A DNA stretch of 64,000 bases from Steromphala cineraria (lineage: Eukaryota; Mollusca; Gastropoda; Trochida; Trochidae): assembly GCA_916613615.1 (NCBI GenBank), contig OU744725.1, positions 58,846,575-58,910,574 on the forward strand, read 5' to 3'. The notes below the pieces were generated by a model, which made no database searches, had not been told where the DNA came from, and saw only the letters and a program-made list of their open reading frames with translations. Below, in pieces: positions 28,001 to 38,900 of this stretch. A program made the position numbers and the translations under genes. Position 1 is the stretch's first letter; each line of letters begins with the position of its first letter.

Positions 28001-29137
28001 ACATTATTTCAAACCCTCGGGAAATCAGGAATGTTCTTTAGAAAAAATGAATACACACATTCACAAATTACCTTTTATACAACACAATACAATACAATAC
28101 AATACAATACAATACAATACAATACAATACAATACAATATAATAATTGCCAATTCCCCGTATAGAATGATTCTTTCCTTTTTATAATAAGTATTTGGTGT
28201 TATTTATTTGGTATTATTTTCTTAATTCTGTTTTCCTATCTGTTTACAGGGAAGTAGGTCTATGTTTTATGATAAACTTGTTAGGTCGTTTGTATCGTGT
28301 TGCCATTTCCAAACAATGTTCATGTTACTTTAAACCTCTTTACATTTTCAGAAACCAAAATAGACAGGAAAAGTGTCCTGTGAATCAATCAAAATATCGA
28401 AAATCACTCAATGACGTCGGTGGTCGTTTCGGGAAAGGTTTTCCAAATTTGTTGTAAATTAAATAAGAATCGACGACTAGACACATCCAAAGATTTGTAT
28501 TAAGAAGAGGATTCGGAATAGAAAATCACCTTTTTTTCTTGCCATGTACGAAACATGAAACATGATTTTTAAGGTTGAGGCAGAATATGTTTATAAGTTG
28601 GTACTCATTTCTCTACTTTATTCTCTTCTATTTTGAATTTTGTGGTATTGGTGCAGCGATCTATTTCAAAGAAACGCCTTTCTGAAATTGCAAAAACTTA
28701 ATAGGTACTAGTGTACCTAAAACAAACTTATCTGGACGTAAAATGTTTTAGATTTACGCAAACAAATATAAGAGTGATAAGATAAACGTTATAAAAGACA
28801 TTAAAATATTTGTACATGCTTGTTATTGAGAAAAATGTCATAGCATTATCACAAATATATTGCTTGTTAGACAATATTTGTTCATTTGCGGTGCATTGTT
28901 TCTTTGGGTATATTTTCTTTTAAACAGTTTGGAGAAAAATGATATCTCTGTGTCATGATTGAATACTGTCCCAAAGCACAATCTACTTATTTGGGAATAG
29001 ATCAAATGAATTTCCATTTCAAACCCATAAACTCATAAAAAATATATGATAAGACCTTCTTCTTTCACATCCACAATTTGGAATGAATTGGCAAATCATT
29101 TATGTTCTCGATTTGCAACTAAGGTTGCTAGTTGTAA
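22045..29137. repeat. Segmental duplication, module X2
   Basis: Paralogue of 6573-13345. It carries two X2-only segments (about 23637-24030 and 25910-26385), in which I recognise nothing, and lacks the segment found at 10195-10685. No protein-coding gene supported. Confidence 0.88.
28079..28143. repeat. Short pentanucleotide microsatellite (paralogue of 12178-12395)
   Basis: About 12 perfect ATACA-type units followed by ATATAAT, flanked by the same unique sequence as the much longer compound array in module X1. Confidence 0.95.
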
Positions 29138-29884
29138 ATATTTATCTTATCACTTAAACCAACAAGAACACGTTTGTCACATGACACAGACTGTTATCAA
29201 GATGACTGTGTGAAAAATAAATGAGGCCATTAGATAATAAAAGACATCATATTTCGACAATAAACATTTGGAAATACACGATATTATTTCGAAACAAATA
29301 AATGTCAAATGTCATACCCTTCAGTTTTGAAAATAGTATACACAGTTTTGTGTCACCTCTGACATTAAGTATTCCATGAAGACTTATGGAGTAATTGCGT
29401 GCTGTTTTACTCAACGGCATCTACCTACGCAGTTTTGAAGCTGAGAAAAAGGACGTATAACACAAGTATGATATGATTGTTATAGTGTATTGGCGTGAGG
29501 AACTGGTTCATGCTGCTTTGAGAGTGTGTTATCTGATTGAGCATCAAATGATACTCCGTGAGTTGTTGTGGTCCCCAACATTATCAGAAGTGTCATTTGA
29601 TAAGAGCTGTGAAAGAGGAAAAGTAAGCCTATCGATTTTAGACGTTCAGTGCAGTAAAGTCAATTTGTCAAATACTCAACATTAGGGACATTTCGGAAGG
29701 AACAAGCGAGTTGTTGGTGTAACGCAAGTTCTATCATTAGTAAAAAAAATTTGCATCTGAGGGGAAATGATTTTGTTTTAAAATTTCAGTGAAAGCTATA
29801 AATTGTCATTTGAAGTTTAAAGGTGAAATTGAGACATGTAAATAATTCAAGTCAGCACATCTTATTAAAAATCTTAAATATCTC

Positions 29885-30275
29885 TGGCAACGGGCCAATA
29901 CAGAAGACCTTGGATCTGTAACTGGGCCAATACAGAAGACCTTGGATCTGTAACTGGGCCGATACAGAAGACCTTGGATCTGTAACTGGGCCGATAAGAA
30001 GACCTTGGATCTGTAAATGGGCCGATAAGAAGACCTTGGATCTGTAACTGGGCAGAGAAGAAGACCTTGGATCTGTAACTGGGCTAATACAGAAGACCTT
30101 GGATCTGTAACTGGACCAATACAGAAGACCTTGGATCTGTAACTGGGCTAGTACAGAAGACCTTGGATCTGTAACTGGGCAGAGAAAAAGACCTTGGATC
30201 TGTAACTGGGCTAATACAGAAGGCCTTGATCTGTAACTACAGACCAATACAGAAGACCTTGGATCTGTAACAGAA
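29885..30275. repeat. Minisatellite, 31-34 bp unit, about 12 copies
   Basis: The unit carries ACCTTGGATCTGTAACTGGG followed by a variable part such as CCAATACAGAAG, CCGATAAGAAG or CAGAGAAGAAG. It is absent from modules Y0 and Y1. Most units are 33 or 30 bp, so a reading frame stays open for 131 codons on the minus strand, but it is purely repeat-derived. Confidence 0.95.
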
Positions 30276-31565
30276 AAACTTGATTAATATCATTTTTATT
30301 AGTTAACTTTTTTCTGATTTACTTGCACAACATTAGTGATTATTCAAATATTGTCCTTACATATCATAAATTTAGCTGAAGTGTTCACTTTCTTTTGCTT
30401 GTCAGTTTATCTGGCCCGTTAAAGTAGTGGCAGAGAAAATCCTTCAGGAAACAGTGTCTAGCAAAACGTCAGAAAGAACAACAATCCTCGATAATGAATG
30501 GAAATATCTTTGTTATACAAATGCAAACTCTCCAAAATTAATTGTAAAACCCAGCGAACTCTAAGGTGATTTATACAAAATGTCAGGTGTAGAGTCTATT
30601 CCTGGCTACGAATGTGATACATTGTAAACTCATTCTGATATATCTCATTTCAAAAGGACCTACAGGTTATTAGAAAGTTTCACTTACTTAGGGTGACCGT
30701 TCAAATCCCACGCTATAGTTTTGATTAAACAAGGTGACACAAGATAATAAAGGAAAACATTAAAGCACCATCGTCATACTTGCATGCGGTTCGTGATGAA
30801 ATTTAACCATTGAGAAAAAGAAATACATCACTCGGTAGAAAAATCATTCGTCGAAAGTTTGATATCATATTTACGTGTTTTAATCAACAACAAAAGACTT
30901 AACTCGAGGTCCAAAGTACAGTACCCTCTGCAAAAGTGCCATAGCTTTTAACGGACACGATTTCGGTGACGTCATCATTATGTGTGTAGGTTTTATACCG
31001 CATCTCAGTTACCGCATTTGATTCCGATGGGTATTAACTTGATCGACAATGAGAACCGTATTCGGGGGAAAAGAAAAGACTAGTCGTGTGTGACAAATAC
31101 GGTTTCCACGGAAGGAAGCGCAAATTGTGAGATTGCCAAACTTGATTCGCCTTCATATTGGCTGCCGTTTCAGTAAATTGTCTCCTATTTAAAAAATGTT
31201 TGTCCGATTTTCTCTAGGCTGGTCGCAAATTTTAAACAATGAATAAAGTTAAAATACTTTGTAAAATATTGAACTTCACTACACTTTGAATATGGATCTT
31301 TAACAAAAGTATATTGAAGTAAAAACGGATGTGTACATACCATAAGATCAATATAAATCCATAGTTTATCAAGTCAGTTTGTTAACATAACGTTATGAGG
31401 GCAACTAATGAAATTGTATTGTCAAACCATTGCATAGAATGTTTAGGTTGACAATTAATGATGGAACACTATCAGTTTCTAATCTATTCGATAAGAACAA
31501 AAAGTACTAAGGTCACAGAAATAAAATTCACTTTAAAACAGTAGAGTAAGACAGATCTGTCAGAT

Positions 31566-31898
31566 CAGAGGCAGGTCAAGTCATGAAATGTTGATACAGC
31601 CTCTTTTATATTACGCCGAAATCCGTGGGTTCCGGCACTTTCCCCTGACGGAAAAAAATTGCACCTCAATCCATTGGAATTTCTTTAACAAATGACAACA
31701 CTTCTAGCATCAAAAGGGTGGTTCATACCACACTGCCTTTGCCATCATTTAGTAGTCAAAATGATGAATTTAGAGCAGCGTTGCTGATTGCACAACTAAC
31801 TTTGATTGCCTCCAATCAGGCGTCTCCAATTCTATCCCACAAACTCGGCGTAATATAACAGAGGATGTATCAACATTTCGTGACTTGATCTGTCTCTG
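31566..31898. mobile_element. MITE with long terminal inverted repeats (about 55 bp)
   Basis: The left arm (CAGAGGCAGGTCAAGTCATG, then AAATGTTGATACAGCCTCT, then TTACGCCGA) is the inverse of the right arm (TCGGCGTAATATAACAGAGG to GACTTGATCTGTCTCTG). It interrupts the Y2 module after AGTAGAGTAAGACAGATCTG, which still matches Y0 at about 1725. A second, diverged copy is at 45167-45501. Confidence 0.85.
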
Positions 31899-32440
31899 TG
31901 GGAAGAGAATGCAGATCAGTTAGAAAATGTTATTTTGAAAGAACCAAGATGTTGCATCACCCGACGCATCAATGTGTACATCCGACTGGCGACCCAAAGG
32001 ATAACAAAACGTGAAAACATCAGTAAAAACATCCAAGTACACACCTCACCTGAAGAGCAAGGATTCATTCTTTTAACAACATTTACTTATGTTCACAATG
32101 AAATCAAGCAATATGTTGCAACATAAAAGAGAAAAGAATTTTGTGATGTGATATACTACTTCAAACGAAACCGCGTTTTAAAAAAGGAAGGCACACTCAA
32201 AGCAATTGTGGAAGCTGTAATGGAAATGTGATCTGTGAATACCATTAGTGTAATATAAATTATTAAGCTGGAGTGGGATGTTTGCTCACATAAAGGTAAC
32301 TGCTAATGGAATGAAACAGCCTTGTTCCCTGTTTATGGATGGCTTATGTCTGATTATCTGTATAGCTTCTGATATTCGTTGTTGAGGGTACCTGTGTATG
32401 TTGTAGATCAATATAACTTCTTGAATGGAATGCACTCTAA

Positions 32441-32887
32441 AGGGGCAGTAGCACGTTTTTAGGGGGAATATAAGGTGATGCCAGGAAAATGAGAATAAAT
32501 GGTTTCAATTGAAAGACAATATATTTAAACTAAATGAATTAATGTAATAAATCAAATATATAATGTAATATTCAGCCATGGGATTCATTTATCTTGCATA
32601 ATGAATTTATAACTTTAAACTAAATGGAGCAGTAATATTGCAAATATATAACGTAAAGTTTAGCCATGCGGTTCCTTTTTCTTACACAAAATGAATTAAA
32701 GGTGTTCACATAAAATGACAGCCATTGGATTTTATATGAATCTTCATACTTTGCCCGCTGACTATGGATGATTGGCTTGTCTAATGAGATTTTTGACACT
32801 GTCAAAATTATACATTTAACATTAACATTCAATTTACAGTAAAAAAATATAAAGTATGAAATTGTCAAAAAACCTGCTACTGCCCCT
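32441..32887. mobile_element. TTAA MITE, GGGGCAGTAGCACG family, copy 1
   Basis: Ends AGGGGCAGTAGCACGTTTTT and CTGCTACTGCCCCT-type inverse; the right flank is TTAA, the left CTAA. An internal segment of about 100 bp (AAACTAAATG... to ATGAATT) is doubled in this copy, at about 32528 and 32617, which makes it longer than the 350-bp copies. Confidence 0.85.
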
Positions 32888-34652
32888 TTAACTTCATTCC
32901 AATCAGATGACTCTACAGATGTAAAACCTTTCGCCGTTCTTTCTGCTAATATAAAGGTAGCGTAACGGCAAAGTCTACACTTGTTTGTGAAGCCTTAATG
33001 ACAAATTTCGAACTTACCAATAAGAACTAGCAGAACAATATACTCCAATTTGCATCCAATAACACTTTAAGATGATTAATTATTCAATATGTATTAACCT
33101 CCTGGAAATTTATATAATATAATCATTCTGCAGTAATGAAGAGGTATAGAATTTACATATCTAAACTGAAAATAGGTTCTTGAGATTAATAATAACAGTA
33201 TTGATCCTTCTTGTGTTGCTAATGACCACGTCCTTTACAAAAATAATGATAAACAAACAGTTCAATCATTATATAATTTGGTTCTGCGTTCATACATGGC
33301 ATTAAATTACAAAATCTTGCATTTATTTACAACAAGATGTACATGTTTTTCACCAATTGTTGTTATTTTTGTTTGTACATTGTTGTATGCTCAGACAGTT
33401 TACTAAATTCACTTAAGAAATACCAATGGAATTGTGTAAAAGTAAAAATGATACAGAAATATGAGAATACATGTTTATGAAACAAAATGTAATTATGAGC
33501 CTATGAAAATACCAAAGTAAAAGCCTACAAGTTTTCGTATCTTATCAAAGCCCATTTTTTCGAATTAATGCCAAAATGTTTAGATATCACATACCGCAGT
33601 GCATAGAGGTGTAACAAGATATTTTAAAGGACGACAATAAATGTACTATAGTCACTAAATAACTTTATTGATATAGATCAATGTATGAAATATCAGAAAT
33701 CAGTTCGTTTCAGTAAAGGAATTTTTAATATTTTTCATAAAGTCAGTTGACTGCAATTTAGGTCCCCAAAATTTTAATTGAACAGAAATGGTAAAGTTTA
33801 AAAACAAAATTTAGATCTTGTTGGGGAGATATATAAAGAACACGTGCAGAAACGATTTGTGATTCAAATTAGAATGAAATGCAAAGTAAGTATTGGAAGC
33901 ATGCCACCCCCCCCCCCCCCCTCCCCCCATCAAAAATATGTAAGCAAAACTCATCCGCTAATGCGTTTTGATCGGCAAAAATACCTTTTTGTCACACTAT
34001 AATGTAAAACAATCTTGGTTCAAATACAGTTTTATTTTATTGAGTTCCGCAAAAAAATGATTCACTTACAGAGATTAAATACTTAGATTCAAACATATGT
34101 TATTTTTGCAAATCCAAGGTAGAAACAATATAGCACGTATTGTAGGAATGTAAATTAGTCCGAAATATAGAAAATAGAAAAATGGATAAATGAAGAAACT
34201 GGTACAACAATAACTTTTACTTGGGGAAATATCATCTTAGGATTTGAAATGAGAAACAGCTATTATTCATATTCACAATGTAAGTGTGAAGAAGAAGTTT
34301 ATAGATATTTTATTTTGTTATGATGACATTATAAAGTTCTGGTCCATATGTCACTAACTATATTAATACTTTTTGTTACATAACAGTCTCTTTGTATTAA
34401 TGCCTGTTTTCACACTATATGTATGCCCAAGCGGCGCTCAACAATAACTCACTCACTCACACTATCTATATGTACAAAAATACATGATAATAAACACGAT
34501 GTCTACGTCACATAAACTATCTATTCCGCTAACAACATTGTGTTTTGTTATCATTGTAGGCATACGTGGAACATACCACTTTGCTAATAGGGTGATGATT
34601 GTTTAACTAAAAGTCACTGAAGATGTATTGATAAGACGGTTGGCTTTCCTCC

Positions 34653-34695
<43 letters not shown>

Positions 34696-34885
34696 TTCTA
34701 TATTTGAGTCTCACTTCAACATTTCACTAAAATTTCTTCAAGAATAAAACTTATTCCTAAAATGAAAAACCACCCTGTACAGAAGGGTTATGAGAGACTA
34801 TGTTCATGTTAAAACCACAAAAGATGGTATAATATGTAATTAAAAAAAGATATCATAAGGTAAAATACTAAAATAATTGCCTTAA
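32888..34885. other. Non-coding stretch with simple repeats
   Basis: No gene recognised. It holds a poly-C tract at 33906-33928, an (ACTC)n tail near 34441-34460 preceded by GCCCAAGCGGCGCTCAACAA (possibly a SINE tail) and an (ACAG)n microsatellite at 34652-34694. Confidence 0.7.
34652..34694. repeat. (ACAG)n microsatellite
   Basis: About ten perfect tetranucleotide units. Confidence 0.97.
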
Positions 34886-35234
34886 AGGGGCAGTAGCACG
34901 TTTTTTGATAATTTTATATTCTAATTTTTTCACTGATAATTGTAAGTCAATGTTAAATGTATTATTTTGACAGTTTCAAAAATCTCATTAGACAAGCCAA
35001 TCATCCATAGTCAGAGGACACAGTATGAAGATTCACATAAAATCCATTGGCGGCCATTTTGTGTGAACACCTTTAATTCATTTTGTGCAAGAAAAAGGAA
35101 TCGCATGGCTAAACTTTACGTTATATAATTGAATTATTACTGCTCCATTTTGTTTATATACCTTGTCTTTCAATTGAAACCATTAATTTTCCTGACATCA
35201 CCTTATATTCCCCCTAAAAAGGGCTACTGCCCCT
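34886..35234. mobile_element. TTAA MITE, GGGGCAGTAGCACG family, copy 2 (best preserved)
   Basis: 349 bp from AGGGGCAGTAGCACG to CTACTGCCCCT, flanked on both sides by TTAA (34882-34885, 35235-35238). It is in the opposite orientation to copy 1. The interior contains a conserved GGCGGCCATTTTGTGTGAAC. It has no coding capacity. Confidence 0.92.
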
Positions 35235-35238
35235 TTAA

Positions 35239-35948
35239 GGCATCTAAAAAACGAAAACACTAAATAGATGTACAACAAAGCATAAAATAACAAAGATATC
35301 ATACATACAATGAATTATAAACACAAACAAGTTAATAGGTTAAATTTGATATAAAAATGACATGCGGCTTTCTAAAATAATTTTGCAGGTTTGGGCAGCT
35401 GTAAGTATCAAATCAGGTGAGAAGTATAAAACCAACATGTAGGCATTAGCGAACGCGACCATGCGTCTAAAGACGACTTTATAGAGTGACGTCATCACCA
35501 ATTAACTAATCAAAATAAAGTGAAGTGAATTACTTGACATAAACATGGTTTAGGTAAACAATAAAATGTTATAACAAGAAAGCCTTTTTAAGTTCAATCG
35601 TGCCGGTAAATACGTGTGAGAAAAAGAAATGTCAAATGTGTACTTCAATTTCGAACAAGATGTTATATCTGTAAAACTTCAACCGTGGCATTTAAAAGTA
35701 GTACATGACTTCTGAAGACCTTTAAACCAATGATATCTATCTTGAGAAATACCTTGTCATTTGTCATTTGTCATAATGAAAACACATCATACCAAAAGCA
35801 CATATGGTGGCTAAAATTGTATGGTACCTGTCAATACGATAAAAGAAACTGCGTCACTGACAAACATACTTATTAGAATAACAGTATCTTACGTAAATGC
35901 TGAAACCAAATACATGTACAACGTTTTTGATCTCACAAACATATTTGT
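35239..35948. other. Non-coding stretch, nothing recognised
   Basis: AT-rich, with no long frame and no repeat shared with the rest of the window. One TGACGTCA palindrome at 35487-35494. Confidence 0.6.
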
Positions 35949-38900
35949 TAGGCATTACGCAGTTGGATTCTGCACAGAACGATTTTGTTGTTAGTCATTT
36001 AGAAGTTGGGTTCTGCACAGGAAGATTTTGTTGTTAGACATTTAGAAGTTGGGTTCCGCACAGGACGATTTTGTTGTTAGACAATTAAAAGTTGGGGTTC
36101 CGAACAAAACGATTTTGTTGTTAGACATTTAGAAGATGGGTTCTGCACAGGAAGATTTTGTTGTTAGGAATTTAGAAGTTGGGGTTCTGTAGAGCACGAA
36201 GTTGAAGTTCTGCACAGGACCAGTTTGTTGTTAGACATTTACAAGTTGAGGTTCTGAACAGGACCAGTTTGTTGTAAGACATTTACAAGTTGAGGTTCTG
36301 CAGAGGACCAGTTTGTTGTTAGACATTTACAAGTTGAGGTTCTGAACAGGACCAGTTTGTTGTTAGACATTTACAAGTTGGGTTCTGCACAGGACCAGTT
36401 TGTTGTTAGACATTTACAAGTTGAGGTTCTGCAGAGGACCAGTTTGTTGTTAGACGTTTACAAGTTGAGGTTCTGAACAGGACCAGTTTGTTGTTAGACA
36501 TTTACAAGTTGAGGTTCTGAACAGGACCAGTTTGTTGTTAGACGTTTACAAGTTGAGGTTCTGCACAGGACCAGTTTGTTGTTAGACATTTACAAGTTGG
36601 GTTCTGCACATGTACAGGACCAGTTTGTTGTTAGACGTTTACAAGTTGAGGTTCTGAACAGGACCAGTTTGTTGTTAGACATTTACAAGTTGAAGTTCTG
36701 TACAGGACCAGTTTGTTGTTAGACATTTACAAGTTGAGGTTCTGAACAGGACCAGTTTGTTGTTAGACATTTACAAGTTGAGGTTCTGAACAGGACCAGT
36801 TTGTTGTTAGACATTTACAAGTTGGGTTCTGCACAGGACCAGTTTGTTGTTAGACGTTTACAAGTTGAGGTTCTGCACAGGACCAGTTTGTTGTTAGACA
36901 TTTACAAGTTGAGGTTCTGAACAGGACCAGTTTGTTGTTAGACGTTTACAAGTTGAAGTTCTGAACAGGACCAGTTTGTTGTTAGACATTTACAAGTTGG
37001 GTTCTGCACAGGACCAGTTTGTTGTTAGACATTTACAAGTTGGGTTCTGCACATGTACAGGACCAGTTTGTTGTTAGACGTTTACAAGTTGAGGTTCTGA
37101 ACAGGACCAGTTTGTTGTTAGACATTTACAAGTTGAAGTTCTGTACAGGACCAGTTTGTTGTTAGACATTTACAAGTTGAGGTTCTGAACAGGACCAGTT
37201 TGTTGTTAGACATTTACAAGTTGAGGTTCTGAACAGGACCAGTTTGTTGTTAGACGTTTACAAGTTGAGGTTCTGCACAGGACCAGTTTGTTGTTAGACA
37301 TTTACAAGTTGAGGTTCTGAACAGGACCAGTTTGTTGTTAGACATTTACAAGTTGAAGTTCTGCACAGGACCAGTTTGTTGTTAGACATTTACAAGTTGA
37401 GGTTCTGAACAGGACCAGTTTGTTGTTAGACGTTTACAAGTTGAGGTTCTGAACAGGACCAGTTTGTTGTTAGACATTTACAAGTTGAGGTTCTGCACAG
37501 GACCAGTTTGTTGTTAGACATTTACAAGTTGAGGTTCTGAACAGGACCAGTTTGTTGTTAGACGTTTACAAGTTGAGGTTCTGAACAGGACCAGTTTGTT
37601 GTTAGACATTTACAAGTTGAAGTTCTGTACAGGACCAGTTTGTTGTTAGACATTTACAAGTTGAGGTTCTGAACAGGACCAGTTTGTTGTTAGACATTTA
37701 CAAGTTGGGTTCTGCACAGGACCAGTTTGTTGTTAGACGTTTACAAGTTGAGGTTCTGCACAGGACCAGTTTGTTGTTAGACATTTACAAGTTGAGGTTC
37801 TGAACAGGACCAGTTTGTTGTTAGACGTTTACAAGTTGAAGTTCTGAACAGGACCAGTTTGTTGTTAGACATTTACAAGTTGGGTTCTGCACAGGACCAG
37901 TTTGTTGTTAGACATTTACAAGTTGGGTTCTGCACATGTACAGGACCAGTTTGTTGTTAGACGTTTACAAGTTGAGGTTCTGAACAGGACCAGTTTGTTG
38001 TTAGACATTTACAAGTTGAAGTTCTGTACAGGACCAGTTTGTTGTTAGACATTTACAAGTTGAGGTTCTGAACAGGACCAGTTTGTTGTTAGACATTTAC
38101 AAGTTGAGGTTCTGAACAGGACCAGTTTGTTGTTAGACGTTTACAAGTTGAGGTTCTGCACAGGACCAGTTTGTTGTTAGACATTTACAAGTTGAGGTTC
38201 TGAACAGGACCAGTTTGTTGTTAGACATTTACAAGTTGAAGTTCTGCACAGGACCAGTTTGTTGTTAGACATTTACAAGTTGAGGTTCTGAACAGGACCA
38301 GTTTGTTGTTAGACGTTTACAAGTTGAGGTTCTGAACAGGACCAGTTTGTTGTTAGACATTTACAAGTTGAGGTTCTGAAGAGGACCAGTTTGTTGTTAG
38401 ACATTTACAAGTTGAGGTTCTGAACAGGACCAGTTTGTTGTTAGACGTTTACAAGTTGAGGTTCTGAACAGGACCAGTTTGTTGTTAGACATTTACAAGT
38501 TGAAGTTCTGTACAGGACCAGTTTGTTGTTAGACATTTACAAGTTGAGGTTCTGAACAGGACCAGTTTGTTGTTAGACATTTACAAGTTGGGTTCTGCAC
38601 AGGACCAGTTTGTTGTTAGACGTTTACAAGTTGAGGTTCTGCACAGGACCAGTTTGTTGTTAGACATTTACAAGTTGAGGTTCTGAACAGGACCAGTTTG
38701 TTGTTAGACGTTTACAAGTTGAAGTTCTGAACAGGACCAGTTTGTTGTTAGACATTTACAAGTTGGGTTCTGCACAGGACCAGTTTGTTGTTAGACATTT
38801 ACAAGTTGGGTTCTGCACATGTACAGGACCAGTTTGTTGTTAGACGTTTACAAGTTGAGGTTCTGAACAGGACCAGTTTGTTGTTAGACATTTACAAGTT

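Larger units (their letters stand above)
29138..32410. repeat. Segmental duplication, module Y2 (divergent distal part)
   Basis: Up to about 29735 it is nearly identical to Y0 and Y1. Beyond that, colinear matches continue (30560-30770, 31310-31560, 32000-32110, 32220-32400) but at distinctly lower identity, with insertions: a minisatellite at 29.9 kb, unmatched sequence at about 30.78-31.31 kb and a MITE at 31566. No gene supported. Confidence 0.75.

Noticed and set aside
12437..28457. Paired open frames at 12437 and 28194 (similar 87-89 codon products)
   Set aside because: Again paralogous non-coding DNA. Most of the frame lies across an intron-like boundary (TTTACAGG, ACATTTTCAG) and nothing matches a known family.
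29852..30247. 131-codon open frame on the minus strand
   Set aside because: It consists almost wholly of the 31-34 bp minisatellite translated; no start context or partner exon.
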